Source: Saccopteryx bilineata
Taxonomy: Eukaryota > Chordata > Mammalia > Chiroptera > Emballonuridae
Reading direction: 5' to 3'
DNA length: 64,000 nucleotides
Assembly (NCBI RefSeq): GCF_036850765.1
Contig: NC_089493.1
Location: 128,408,239 to 128,472,238 of the forward strand
In this document: positions 11,065-22,259 of the stretch, piece after piece
How positions within the stretch are numbered: the first letter of the stretch is position 1
Layout: every line of letters starts with the position of its first letter
Made by a program: the position numbers and the translations under genes
The notes under the pieces: model-generated
What the model saw: only the letters and a program-made list of their open reading frames with translations
What the model was told of the DNA's origin: nothing
Database searches by the model: none

Positions 11065-11165
11065 ATCATTCAACAAACATTTCTGTGTGCCTTCTCTGTG
11101 CCATGCACACCGGCTGGCACTGGGCAGCTTGGCTATTCTTTCGACACTGAGAAATGCTCTAAATA
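11065..11165 (-). repeat. L2-like fragment
   Basis: The words 'attcaacaaacatttctgtgtgccttctctgtgccatgcac' follow the reverse complement of the L2 3' end (…cctggcacatagtaggtgctcaataaat…). Short and old. Confidence 0.5.
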
Positions 11166-11169
11166 GCCC

Positions 11170-12285
11170 TATTTGAGGCAGGAGATGTCCCAGAGCTCAG
11201 TCTCTGAGGAAGTGGGTTGGCGTCTCTAAGTATCCAGAAGTCTTTGGCATTCACTCTTAGAGGGCAGGAGGAACTGAGGCTTCCTCAGGGACCAAGAACA
11301 CACAAGGATGCAGCTCCCTGGGAACAGGCAGAAGTGCACAAACTCAAATGGATTAGGGGTGCAAATTGAGCACTTTGACCTGGCTCACTCATGTCAATAA
11401 AGACCTGCAAACACTCTGCTCTGTATTGAACCCAGCACTGGGTGATTTATTCATTATTCCCTTCCCGGCCTGGAGGGGAAAGCATGTATATCTGGGCCCA
11501 GCACAGATGAGTGTGGTCAGAAATCACACCACTTACAAGCCTCACAATGAGAAAATCAGCTGGCTGGAGGGGGATGCTCACAGGTGGGGCAGTGGCTGGA
11601 GGACTGGCCTGTCAAGGCGAGTCAGTCTGCTCTTTGGAGTAGCACCAGTTGGCCAGGCAATCAGCCTCCCAGCCAAGGCGACCAGCTTCTCGACCACCCG
11701 GTTTGGCACTTCCTCGCCAGACCACAAGGAAACAAACTCGACTCCACCCAAGAGGAGGGCTTCTGTGACCTGAGGTGGCCTCTCTCTGAAGTGGACAAAA
11801 TACTAGGAATAGCATTAGGATCTGTCTGAAAGGCTGCTTATGAGATAAACCACGAACTGCTACCTTTCCTGGATGCTCTGGGTTCCAGGTTCTTCTGGCC
11901 CAGCCAGAGGGCCGGGCTGGTGTCTGTTCCGATCCTCCAACCAGTGTGCCTATATGTCATTGGCTGCTAACCCATGGCCTCAATCCTTCAGTCTCTGTGT
12001 CCTACAGGGCAGAGCCTTCTGAGGGGCCAGGATTTTGTTTAGAGTTGACAGGTACCATCTGGCACAGATAGCCACTCTTGGAATACAACAGAGGTCTTCA
12101 AGTAGTTGACAAATTCTTTCTCTTCCAGGTAAAACAGCCTCTGTTTCCTCAACTATTCCTCATATTTCCGGACCTCTCCGTGTCCTGACATTTCGTTATT
12201 GACTATTTCCCCCTATGCCTTTCCTATTATATCTCCAACTCCCCCAACAGGATGCACCTCCTGTGTTTTCTTACCACGAGAGTAA
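11170..12285. other. no gene or repeat recognised
   Basis: About 1.1 kb of moderately GC-rich sequence without a convincing exon (no long conserved-looking frame with splice sites) or nameable repeat. Confidence 0.35.
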
Positions 12286-12289
12286 TAAT

Positions 12290-12415
12290 GACAAAAAGAC
12301 TATTATATACCAGGCATTTCCCCTGTGTTATTTCATTCAACTCTCACCTGGTGAGTAGTAATTAGGTCTAGTTTACAGATGAGGAAACTGAGGCCGAAAG
12401 AGGTAAAACAGCTTT
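12290..12415 (-). repeat. MIR SINE fragment
   Basis: The order 'accaggcatt … tttcattcaactctcac … ttacagatgaggaaactgaggc' matches the reverse complement of the mammalian-wide MIR core and 3' region. Ancient, no target duplication visible. Confidence 0.75.
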
Positions 12416-12463
12416 TGTGGATTCAACCCTTGATTGGTCTGACTGCAGAGACTATGTGCTTCT

Positions 12464-12821
12464 TTCTTTCTTTCTTCTTCTTCTTTTTTTTTTTTTTTTC
12501 AGAGACAGAGAGAGAATCAGAGAGAGGGATAGACAGGGACAGACAGATAGGAATGGAGAGATGAGAAGCATCAATCATTAGTTTTTCATTGCGCATTGCA
12601 ACACCTTAGTTGTTCATTGATTGCTTTCTCATATGTGCCTTGACCATGGGGCTACAGCAGACTGAGTAATCCCTTGCTCAAGCCAGCATGAGCCTGCACT
12701 GGTGAGCTTTTGCTCAAACCAGATGAGCCTGCGCTCAAGTTGGTGACCTCGAGGTCTCGAACCTGGGTCCTTCCACATCCCAGTCTGACGCTCTATCCAC
12801 TGCGCCACCGCCTGGTCAGGC
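12464..12821 (-). mobile_element. tRNA-derived bat SINE (family B, long form)
   Basis: Read on the minus strand it begins GCCTGACCAGGCGGTGGCGC, which contains the RNA polymerase III box A. Box B 'GGTTCGAGACC' follows, then the body ('caatcaatgaacaactaaggtg') and an A-rich tail (poly-T on plus, 12479-12500). The flanking duplication gagacta[t/c]gtgcttct at 12448-12463 and 12822-12837 is 16 bp with one mismatch. Mobilised by L1 enzymes by family precedent. Confidence 0.9.
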
Positions 12822-12837
12822 GAGACTACGTGCTTCT

Positions 12838-13200
12838 GAACTCTGTGACATGCTGTCTTGCACACCCAGAGCCCGGTGGGCTTATTAGCTAAGATGCTCT
12901 AGACATCTGTTTCGGGGCCTTGCCAAACTCGGGGACTTTCTTCTTCAAAGCCAGGCTGAGCGCTGAGAGACTAGCCAAGCCTTTCGTCTGTACCAAATGC
13001 AGCATCAAAAAATATAAATAAATAAATAAAAGCATTATCTACACTGCTTTTCCCTCTTCTTGAGCTAAGCAACTCTTCCAGAAAGAGGAATGGAATGCTA
13101 ATTTCTCTCATTATTCTCTCTAGAGCAGACATATGGCTCAGGATGTAGTCTGTTTATTCCTCTCTTCTGCCTTATTTGGGATGCAAGGCAGCACCATTCT
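12838..13200. other. no gene recognised; short (AAAT)n tract
   Basis: Contains a small AAAT-type microsatellite near 13008-13031. Otherwise nothing is recognised. Confidence 0.4.
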
Positions 13201-13208
13201 CTCTAGTC

Positions 13209-13561
13209 CAGGGGTAGTCAACCTTTTTATACCTACTGTCCACTTTTGTATCTCTGTTAGTAGTAAAATTTTTTAACTATCCACTGGTTCCACAGTAATG
13301 ATGATTTATAAAGTAGGGAAGTAACTTTACTTTATAAAATTTATAAAGCAGAGTTACAGCAAGTTAAAAGCATATAATAATAATTACTTACCAAGTACTT
13401 TATGTCGGATTTTCGCTAAGTTTGGCAGAATAAATCTTTATGAAACAACTTACTATAGTTAAATCTATCTTTTTATTTATACTTTGGTTGCTCCGCTACC
13501 ACCTACCATGAAAGCTGGAATGCCCACTAGTGAGCGGTAGGGACCAGGTTGACTACCACTG
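13209..13561. mobile_element. hAT-type non-autonomous element, 353 bp
   Basis: Termini CAGGGGTAGTCAACCT and AGGTTGACTACCACTG are imperfect inverted repeats. They are bracketed by an exact 8-bp duplication ctctagtc at 13201-13208 and 13562-13569. The AT-rich interior has no coding frame. The central TA of the duplication again suggests the Buster branch of hAT. It is a different family from the element at 146-305, judged by the TIR bases after CAGGGGT. Confidence 0.92.
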
Positions 13562-13569
13562 CTCTAGTC

Positions 13570-14560
13570 TATTTATGGAGCAAAAGACCAAGCCAACAGG
13601 ATTCCTTAACCAAAGGATCTCTAACCAAGAGATTAGTGACTAATGCTCAGCCTCCTTGGGGCTTGCAGTCAGAGACCTTACAGAAAAGTGTGCCATGACC
13701 TACCCTATCTTGCCCAGGAACAATGAACATGACATATTACTGTCTTTCCTTCCCCTAAGCAGAGGAAAATATGTTACATGGCTAGAACTGGAGGTCCAGG
13801 CTTCAGTGGGAGTTTTTACTAAGCATTACCCATAGCAACATTATACACACATCAACGAAGCTTCAAGTGAATATTTGCAAAGAAATACTCTGGTCTTACA
13901 TGTGGGCTATGTTTGGCATTACAGTTAAGGAGAGAGGACTGGGACTAGAGTGCAGCTTAGGAAAGGTTCTTTCCTCCTCAGAGAAGTTGGGTGACCTGCA
14001 CGGGAAGCCAGGTGGGGCTTACAGAGCCTGCTCCCTGACCACATCAAGCCAGGTAGCAAATCAAATCAACCTGAGAGATAATTCAACCACAACATTACCA
14101 TGGCAACCTCAATGCAGTTCTAGATATTCTAAACCTGCCTGGTGGTCTGGGGTTGCTCCAATCATCCATTAGGCTCAGCATGGGTGGGTGGGTGAGGGCT
14201 GTCTACTTTGGTGTAAGCATGGGGATGGAGAGATGCCCAGAGAACATTGCTTGTGGCCCAAGCCCAGATGCAAATATACAAAGTGACCTGGACCTGGGAC
14301 GCTGTATGCTGATATATGTGCTTAGGATTGATCACACAGAATGAACTCACCAATTAGATATTATGAAAACTCAGCTTGAATGCAGTTGGGTGTGCTGAGA
14401 GACTTAGCTATTCACATGGAGTGAGCTCCCTAAGTAGGCACCAACCTGAATAAGTGGTAATTTTTTTTTTTCAAAACTCAAATGATACTGAAAAGGGGAT
14501 GTAAAAATGTAAATTGCCAACCAGAGGCAAAAAACGTTCTAACTTTGTGTGGTTTTTAGT
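13570..14560. other. no gene or repeat recognised
   Basis: About 1 kb with only chance ORFs. A 'gggtgggtgggtgag' motif near 14182 is the only compositional feature. Confidence 0.35.
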
Positions 14561-14639
14561 GGAAACTTCTGTAAATTATAAAATATATTTTTAAAACTAT
14601 AATTTAGTAAGAGGTTCACTTACATATAATAAGATATAA

Positions 14640-15030
14640 ATGTCTTATAAGAGTAGAGCTTGATGACTTTGGCATATTTGACTACTTCTGAGATCAGAAC
14701 ACAGAGCATGTCCTTATCCCGGGACATTCATTTGTGTTTCTTCCCAATCAGCCCCTACTCCTGGATGAGAACTGTACCAATTCTTTCATTGTATATGAAT
14801 TTTTGCCTGTTCTTGAGTTCTTCAGAAATGGGATCATATCCATGCATACCTGGCTTCTTTTGCTCAATGCATTGTCTTCGAGGTTAATCTATGTTATTGC
14901 GTGTGTCAGTAGTTAATTCCTTTCTATTGCTGAGAAGTAATCCATGGTATGAAAATGATGAATTTGTTTATTCAACTGTTGATGAACATTTGTGCAATTT
15001 TCAGTGTTTGGTTATTAAGAATAAAACAGG
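14640..15030 (-). mobile_element. old L1 (L1M-type) 3' fragment, first part
   Basis: The text 'ttgctgagaagtaatccatggtatg … tttattcaactgttgatgaacattt … ttggttattaagaataaa' follows the antisense ORF2 C-terminus/3' region of ancient L1s. The alignment resumes at about 16045 ('cctagaaatgtaatcagtaggtcaaaggtcacatgcattt'), so one old L1 has been split by the sequence between. Confidence 0.65.
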
Positions 15031-15049
15031 GGATACTGTCAGCTGGCAG

Positions 15050-15555
15050 GCAGTCAAAGAACATACACATCTGGCCTTGACCGTTATAGTTCAACCAAGA
15101 GGGGGCAAACCAGCGCTCTGCAGGCTGCAGTGAATGAGCTACTACCCACCCTGGCAAATGGCCATCTGACCAGGGAAGTCAGACCCAGCAGAAGTTCATT
15201 GCCATCTTCGCCCTGGTCTGCTGCTTTGCTGTTCTTGTTGCATCGATAATCTTTGGCTATGGACATCATGGGAGAGGATGAGGAGGGATGCTCAGAAAAA
15301 AAATTGTCAAAATAAATGTCAGTAAGAACATACAAAATCCACTGCTGAGGTTGCTAGGAAGAGGCCACACTGAGCGGTTGACCTAGAAACAAAATTATAA
15401 GTGATTAAGAACTACAAAGATTGAAGACCAGGGACAGTTGTTGCTTGCAAGCCAGCATGCCCCATTCCACCATGGCTATTATCTTAAAGAATAAGAACAA
15501 AAAGAGGCAGAAGCTGTTCAAGGAGCTGCTTCATTAAAGCAAAAAAAAACAAAAC
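15050..15555. other. unclassified sequence inside split L1
   Basis: This lies between the left L1M part and the recognisable Tigger coding relic. It may be the 5' part of the same Tigger insertion, but I could not match the ends. A short frame around 15466-15535 is rich in Lys/Asn and is not assigned. Confidence 0.3.
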
Positions 15556-15559
15556 TAAC

Positions 15560-16045
15560 AAAAATTTGAGGAGGGCCCATCTCAGACATGAAGAGGCTTT
15601 TCATGACTGAGTTGAAAGCCAGACACAGACGTGTATTCCTCTCAACTCCATGAAGATCATAGTCAAAATAAGAAGTTTGTTTGCAATGTTAAAGGAAAGG
15701 TTGGACCCAGCTACGATGTTGACCTTGTCGCTACCTCGGGGTGGTTCAAGGATTCAGAAACTGTTATATATTATATCATGTGAAAGTGAGTGGTAGCCTG
15801 CCTGTGCTGGAGTGAGGGTGGCTGAAAAGTGTCCAGAAACTCTAGAAAAAGCTGATTGTGGAGGAAAATTACTCGCCAGAACAAATAATTCAATATGAAT
15901 ATGACCTCCCTATTCTGGAAATGGTTGCCTGAGAACACTTCCATCAATAAGGAGGCCACATCAAGGCCAAGTTTCAAGACTTTTAAGGACAGGATAACCG
16001 TCTTGCTTGGAGGCAGTGTTGTGGGAATCAAACTGAATCCCTTTA
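15560..16045 (+). pseudogene. Tigger/pogo transposase relic
   Basis: Conceptual translation in shifting frames resembles Tigger (TIGD-like) DDE transposase. It reads 'EENYSPEQI', the segment before the first catalytic aspartate, then, after losing that motif, 'KAKFQDF', 'DNRLAW' or in another frame 'FKTFKDRITVLLGGSVVG', 'KLNPFMI'. In Tigger proteins this block reads 'FK-KDR-TLLLGGN-G-KLKPL'. Several stops and frameshifts occur. It is older and more decayed than the Tigger at 36634. No terminal inverted repeats were found. Confidence 0.6.
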
Positions 16046-16330
16046 TGATTCCTAGAAATGTAATCAGTAGGTCAAAGGTCACATGCATTTAAAATTTGGA
16101 TAGATGGTACAAATTGTCTATATAATTAAGATGTCCTATTACTTGTTTTCTCTACTCTTGCCAACATTGTACATTATCATCAAATTCTTTGTCTTTGCCA
16201 GTCTGATAAGAAAAAATGTGGTATTTTATTTTTAAAAAATTATGAGTAAAGTTAGAAATCTTTACTCATGTTTATGAATCATGTCTACTTCTTCATCAGT
16301 GGCTTGGCTTTTGTCTAACATAGACACATC
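16046..16330 (-). mobile_element. old L1 (L1M-type) 3' fragment, second part
   Basis: This continues the antisense L1M text ('cctagaaatgtaatcagtaggtcaaagg … cttgccaacattgtacattatcatcaaattc … gccagtctgataag'). It resumes where the segment ending at about 15030 stopped. Confidence 0.65.
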
Positions 16331-16742
16331 ATGGCCTCTAACATCTTTAGGGAAAGTGTGGCTTGATGAGGGACCCAGGAAATGTTTTCAACATAACAAC
16401 ATATCTGAGACCAAAAAAATAATCATTATAATAATAGTAATACTAGCACAATAAGCAGCATCACATGGACCAAATCTGTTTTGTCAGAGAGGCATAATGG
16501 GATGTTTGAGCCTTTCTTGTCCATTGAATCACAAAAATAGCATGTTGTAAGAGATATTCACCAGTAATTATTCATGCTTTACGTTGAAAGTTGATTATTG
16601 GTGCATAGAAGGTGACCTTCCACTGTCATCTCTTTGCTTCAGTAATTGTGATATTTACTACATTAGATGAAGTAAGTTTGTCCTGGAAAAAAGCCAAAAA
16701 AACCTAGAATTAACTTTATTTGTTTGTATTTGTGTAAAAATA
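16331..16742. other. no gene or repeat recognised
   Basis: AT-rich sequence without recognisable features. Confidence 0.35.
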
Positions 16743-17077
16743 CCATATTTCCCTATGCTTAAGATGCACCTTTTTTCAAAAAATTTGGGGTCTAAAAACT
16801 GGGTGCGTCTTATACAGTGGTTGTGGCATTTCAAATGCCACAAATGGAACTGAGGATGAGGCAATCAATATATGAAGACAGTGATTCATCATCAGACACA
16901 GATGAGGACAAGCTAACAGATGGGAGTTTTGACAGTGATAAGGAGTTGTATGAATTTTATGGTGAATAAAACTTGAGTTCAATAACTTTATGTAATACAT
17001 TATTTTTTTCAAATTTCGGGCCCCAAATTTAAGGTGTGTCTTATACATGAGAGCGTCTTATACCCGGGGAAATACGG
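16743..17077. mobile_element. TIR DNA element, about 335 bp, with residual coding tail
   Basis: The left end reads ccatatttccctatgcttaa; the reverse complement of the right end reads ccgtatttccccgggtataa. Both ends continue with '-aagacgc(acc)' and a '…aaatttggg' block, so the inverted repeats extend about 60 bp with mismatches. Between them is a short open frame ending in an acidic peptide (16835-16969). The target duplication is not clear: TA precedes the left end, but TG follows the right one. I did not identify the superfamily; pogo/mariner is one possibility. Confidence 0.7.
16835..16969 (+). CDS. 44-codon acidic reading frame inside the TIR element
   Basis: An ATG-to-TAA frame of 44 codons sits in the middle of the TIR element. 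It is strongly acidic with repeated Asp-Ser pairs (…YEDSDSSSDTDED…) and ends in an aromatic/acidic tip (ELYEFYGE). Acidic C-termini are common in pogo/Tigger-like and some other transposases, so I infer this is the surviving 3' end of the parent transposase gene in a deletion derivative. It is unlikely to be translated as a free protein. The function call is inference. Confidence 0.4.
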   Translation: MPQMELRMRQSIYEDSDSSSDTDEDKLTDGSFDSDKELYEFYGE

Positions 17078-17089
17078 TGTATACTGGAT

Positions 17090-17730
17090 TCTCTAGGACA
17101 TATACCGAGGAGTAGAACTGTATTAGAAACTGCCAGGCAATATTCTGTAAGTTTAAATATAACTTGCAGAAATGTGAAATCAAAGTAGGAAGGCCTTAAA
17201 ATTGGCTTACTAATTCATAAAATATTTTTTAAAAGCTAAAATAAGAGGAGTCATGCAGCATTTTAAGTGCTTTATGGAGATAGAGTGACTTTATCCTCAG
17301 GAGCCACAAATGTGCTCTTAAGATACACATTTTCAAAAGTTTGGATTATAAGTAAATTGACTTTAGGCAAATTGGTCTTAAGCAAATGGGCCCAGAGGCT
17401 CAATATACATACAGCCTTATCAATCAAGACAAATCTCCCCCATTATACACTGGCGTAATTGGATTTTAAAACAGTGCAGACTTGACATTAGGCCCAGAGA
17501 GGTTTCATACTGGTGGGAAGTACATATATTTGTGTACATGGACATACAGGATTAGGATGTTGGAACAAGTAGACACTTGGCAAAAAGAGGGAGAAGAATT
17601 CCGGCCCTGTTCACTGAGCTCTGGGGAGGCTGGTAATGGGCCCTGAGCTGGCAGGATGCCCAGAGAGTTAAAACCATGAGCCAGAGAAGGGGCCTATGGC
17701 AAGGAAGGTCTTGAGGCACTTGAGGGTGCT
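17090..17730. other. no gene or repeat recognised
   Basis: About 640 bp with no convincing exon or repeat. The 3' part becomes GC-rich just before the LTR-like segment. Confidence 0.35.
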
Positions 17731-18240
17731 GGGGTCTAGCCCCGGGGGGAATCCAGGGGTCCCACAGGAAGAGACGGCATCAGCGCAAAACAAGTGAGAG
17801 AGCTGAATTCTTTTTTAGCATTCACTGCCAGGCATCTCTGTCAATGGCTAGTCTAGCTTTATTTTTACACACACACACACTAAGTTACAATCACGTGGTA
17901 TTCAGAATACATTGATTAATAATTGTTTTTGTTTCACTATGGCTACATATTTCTAGGCAACAGTTAATTCATTTCTATAAGCTATAAATCAGGTGGTAAG
18001 TCATTCTAAGTACAGTTATATAATAACTTGAGCAGCAACAACAATATTGGCGCAAACTTCTAAAAGGTCAGTATTGATTAATAACTCTATTTTATCTAAG
18101 GGTCTATTGTCTAGTCAAATTTTATTTATCTACTATATTCATATACTAGTTAAGTTCTAACTTGATTTTTCTCAGAGTGTTCCACCACCTGCAGGTCAGG
18201 TATGCAAGAAGAAAGGAAAGTTTCTCTACTTTACCACATG
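17731..18240 (-). mobile_element. possible ERV LTR (betaretrovirus-like), minus strand
   Basis: On the minus strand there is an AATAAAGC polyadenylation-like signal (complement of gctttatt near 17856-17863). About 120 bases further comes 'cctgtgggacccctgg…ccccggggctagacccca', which looks like the G/C-rich U5 end of an ERV2/betaretrovirus-type LTR. No paired LTR or coding region was found. The outer border at the right is arbitrary. Confidence 0.35.
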
Positions 18241-18249
18241 AAAAGGCTA

Positions 18250-19714
18250 GGGAGGGAAAGTAATGAATTAAGTGAAGGCTGAAAGGTGCTTCTGTGTGTA
18301 GTTACTGTTTCCTACCTATTCATAAGTCACGATCTGTTTTTTCTAATATGATTAATAGAAAGGAATTCTCCTACAAACTTAACCCTTTTCGAGGAATATC
18401 ATAGCCAGCCTCTTATGTCTATGAGCCCAGGCAAAGGGGCTTGCTTACAGGCTTTTCTGTGGAACTCACATCCTCTGTCTCATTTCCAAAGAAATTACTA
18501 CGATTCTGCAGGGAAAGCACGGTGTTATTATCCCTGTGCCATCAATGATAGCACACACACCCAGAAAAGAGGGGATAAAAGGCCAAATTAATTCAAAAAG
18601 TTAAAGGGGGAAGTATTGTTGCGCCTTTTCTCTGCTGTGACTGTGTCAACCAGCAGCCCTTGATTGGCTTCCGACATGAGGGCCCCCATGGGGTTTGCCT
18701 GACAATGTGGGGACCTAAATATGGGAAAGAGCTGGAGTGTCATTATATCTAATGTGGAAAATAAGGTAGGGGCAGTCCCTAGGGATGGTGGCATAGAGAA
18801 CTATGTACCAAGGTGTCTGCAGTACACACGGGCTGCACAGGTTGACATCTATCTGAGGGGAAAGACGGCGCTTGTATCAGACTTAGGCAGTCCTTGTCCC
18901 AATGGCAGATTTTTTAGCCTTCATTGCCAAAATGTCAGCAGACAGGACTGCAGATTTAAAAAATTTTTATATAATAATTCACATGTGTTCACTATCTCTT
19001 CTGCCTTAGTGCCTTCCACACTTTTTGATAAAATTGGCTTTAGCATAATCTTGAGCTATTAAAATATTAACCCGAACAGAACCAGAAACAAAGCCCATGG
19101 AATGCCACCACGGACTTGCCTCCAGGGTGACAAGGACTCATTAATCAACATTCCTAGAGAATGACTGTCCAACCAACTATAAATCTACTTCTGAGTCCCC
19201 ACTGACATTTCCACATGTTCACAAGAGACTCATGAGAGATTTAGAAAACAGCCTCACAGAAACAAGACATGAAGCCTATGACACTAATGAAGCCTGACCC
19301 ATTAATCTAGTAATTCATACAAAAAAGAAATGAGGTTAGACTTCTTAGTAAGTCAGCACTAGCTCTGGGCAAACATCACTTTCTTTTAAACCATCTGTTT
19401 AATCTCATTCATCTAGATTATCGTTGGCACGAATAGTACTTGTCAATCAGATGGCAAGTTTCATCTGTCCCTTCACTTTAAAACCAAGACTCACTCCATT
19501 TTTGCATTTTCATTCTTTTGGCTACTCTTTCTGACTTTCTAGGATCATTCAAAGATTTTACAGGTGACTCCTGTGGTCATTCGAGAGGTCATTGTCGGGG
19601 CCAGGTAACTTAAAGTCATCTAAGCAAGCTACATAGTATATTCAGTATAAGTGAATTTCTGGAGTGTAAGTGGAAAGCAACTTTATTTTTTCTTTGTTTG
19701 TTCCTTAGAATTAA
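18250..19714. other. no gene or repeat recognised
   Basis: About 1.5 kb without a repeat that I can name. Could be unique sequence or an unrecognised LTR element continuing from 17731. Confidence 0.35.
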
Positions 19715-19722
19715 TTTAGTGA

Positions 19723-20013
19723 TGGCTCCGGCTGGTTTGCTCAATGGATAGAGTGTTGGCCCGGAGTGAAGACGTCCTGAGTTAGATTCTCAGTCAGGGT
19801 ACATAAAAGAAGGACAATCTGCTTCTCTTCTCCTCTCTCTCTCCCTTCTCTCTCTCTTCCCTTCCCATATCCAGTGGCTCAATTGGTTTGAGCATCCACC
19901 TGGGCTCTGAGGATGGCTCCGTTGATTTGAGCATCAGCCCCAGACGAGGTTGCTGGGTGGATCCTGGTCACAGCACATGCGGGAGTTTCCCCTCCTCTCA
20001 CTTAAAAAATAAT
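19723..20013 (+). mobile_element. tRNA-derived bat SINE (family A), diverged
   Basis: Starts 'ggctccggctggtttgctca', with box B 'agttagattctcagtcaggg'. A CT-rich stretch and the body ('gctctgaggatggctccg') follow. The short duplication tttagtga flanks it (19715-19722, 20014-20021). More diverged than the other family A copies. Confidence 0.8.
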
Positions 20014-20021
20014 TTTAGTGA

Positions 20022-21004
20022 GGGACATCCTTCTGCTGTTTGTGGATGAAAATTCATCAGCCCCCTGATTTTCTAATCACTCATGATAAATAAAAGTTCT
20101 AAAATCACTTTAAGTCACCAAGTGCAGTCTCCGTTTTGATATTGAAAATCTACTCCTATATAATGAACAAAACCGTCAGCTCTGTCTAATGTTCAATCTG
20201 CCTCCTCAGCCAGGGCCTGAGCAGCTGGGGAGTTCACTGCGGATAGAAGCGTGGATTGGGGCTTCTTCTTTCTTACCTGTCTCTCCTACCTCAGCTTGCC
20301 AACCCGGAATCTTACTCCTCCGTGGTGGGGTGGTGCTGAGAGGTCCCTGGAAGAGAAAAGCTTCTTGGTACCTTTGTAAAGTGTTTCTTTGCTCTCTGGG
20401 CCTAGCAAGTGTTTTAAGCCTTCTCATTCTTTGAATTTTTTAGGCTGGAATTGGACCCCTGTCTCCCATGTTCCATCTTCAGCCTCAGCTTCCAAACTGC
20501 TCTCTTTTGAAGTCTCTCTATCTCTCTGTTTCTAATGAAAGGGAAGTAACTGCAGCACACAAACTACTCTACCCCAAAACCTCTTCCTCCCAAATCCTCT
20601 CCCATCCCCACTCTCCTGACCCAAACACTCTCACTGTGGGTGAAGGGCTTCAAGAGAAATTCCACAAGTTCAAAGACACATATGCAATATTTGAACAGTG
20701 GCCTCCTCTGGGATGGAACTTCACATTGCAGCCAAATGGGAGGCAGAGTCTAATTTGTATTTTTGGCTAATGTAGCTTTCCACTATCTGTTCCTCTGTCT
20801 TGACATTTAGTTTCCTCCATTCTGGTTTGATGGCATTTCTTCTTAATAGGAGACAGATGAAATTAGAAGTTAAGAATGTCTGTTGTCTCTGAAACCTCCT
20901 TGTGTTACGTAACCTCTCCCTCAAGCGCAAGGGTTTGCCTTCTTTTTGAAATATGTGCTTTTAAAGACCACAGCCATCAGGCTATTCAATTAATTTATAA
21001 TAAA
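20022..21004. other. no gene or repeat recognised
   Basis: About 1 kb with overlapping chance ORFs but no supported exon. Confidence 0.35.
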
Positions 21005-21011
21005 TAATATG

Positions 21012-21384
21012 GCCCTGGCCGTTTGACCCAGTGGTAGAGCATCGACCCAATGTGTAGATGTCCCAAGTTCAATTCCCGGCCAGGGCACACAGGAGAGGTG
21101 GCCATCTTCTTCTCCACCCCCCCTCTCCTCTCTCTTTCTTTCTCCCCCTCCCGCAGCCATGGCTTGATTGGTTTGAGCACATCTGCCTGGGTGCTGAGGA
21201 TGGCTCCATGGAGCCTCAGCCTCAGGTGCTAAAAAACAGTTCAGTTGTGAGCGGCCCCCAGATGGGCAGAATATCAGCCCTAGTTGGGGGTTGCTAGGTG
21301 GATCCCAGTGGAGGCATATATGGGAGTCTGTCTCTCTATCTCCCCCACACACATTTGGAAAAGAAGAAAAACAAACAAACAAAT
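21012..21384 (+). mobile_element. tRNA-derived bat SINE (family A)
   Basis: Starts 'gccctggccgtttgaccca', box B 'gttcaattcccggccaggg', CT-rich linker, body with 'gatggctccatggagcctca', and an A-rich tail with (caaa)n. A 7-bp duplication taatatg lies at 21005-21011 and 21385-21391. Confidence 0.88.
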
Positions 21385-21484
21385 TAATATGATGGTCCAC
21401 AGATCTCAGTGCTCATGTTCTTATTACTTTCTAATGAGAAAATTAAAATAGGAGTGGGGAGGAGGGAAGCAGGGAAGAGAATCT

Positions 21485-21640
21485 AACATTTATTGAACAC
21501 TTCCTACATGCTCACCACTTTATAGTCATTATCTTATTAAATAATCATGACAGTCATGGGGGGTAAATATTATTCCCATTATACAGATGAGGAAACTCAG
21601 GTACAGAGAAATGAAGTAGCTTGTCTAACATTTGTCTCTA
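21485..21640 (-). repeat. MIR SINE fragment
   Basis: 'taacatttattgaacacttcctacatgc … tattcccattatacagatgaggaaactcaggtacagagaa' is the reverse complement of the MIR core and 3' part. Confidence 0.8.
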
Positions 21641-21846
21641 GCCTGGTGTGTGCTTTTTCTACTATATCTCTGAATCCCAAATTACTATCATAAGATAAAT
21701 TGGTGAGCTTGGTAGTAAAAAATAAATAAAAATAGATTTTTTGATTTTTTGTTTTTTATAAACATCAACGCTGTCTCTCTGGAGGGGACAAAAAAGGAAA
21801 ATTAAAATTGTCAGCTACAAACCTCTAAAGAGTTGCCATATTTTTT

Positions 21847-22217
21847 TTTTCTGTATTTTTCTGAAGCCGGAAACGGGGAGAGACAGTCAGACAGACTCCC
21901 GAATGCGCCCGACCAGGATCCACCCAGCACGCCCACCAGGGGGCGATGCTCTGCCCCTCCGAGGCGTCGCTCTGTTGCGACCAGAGCCACTCTAGCGCCC
22001 GGGGCAGAGGCCGAGGAGCCATCCCCAGCGCCCAGGCCATCTTTGCTCCAGTGGAGCCTTGGCTGTGGGAGGGGAAAATAGAGACAGAGAGGAAGGAGAG
22101 GGGGAGGGGTGGAAAAGCAGATGGGCGATTCTCCTGTGTGCCCTGGCCGGGAATCAAACCCGGGACTTCTGCACGCCAGGCCGATGCTCTACCACTGAGC
22201 CAACCGGCCAAGGCCAA
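21847..22217 (-). mobile_element. tRNA-derived bat SINE (family A), near full length
   Basis: On the minus strand it starts 'ggccttggccggttggctca', with box B 'gggtttgattcccggccagg', and ends in a poly-A tail (poly-T from 21841). The duplication 'agttgccata' plus T residues lies at 21831 onward and 22218 onward. Many CpG sites are intact, so this is a relatively young copy. Confidence 0.92.
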
Positions 22218-22259
22218 AGTTGCCATATTTTTTTAAATGTCTTACTAAGTAATAGGCAT

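Noticed and set aside
15466..15535. Lys-rich short frame resembling a ribosomal or nuclear protein start
   Set aside because: Too short, ends quickly, and lies next to a Tigger relic; no family could be named.
21825..22226. 133-codon minus-strand frame and similar frames at 24037-24399 and 27270-27656
   Set aside because: The repeated peptide similarity is due to family A SINE sequence.
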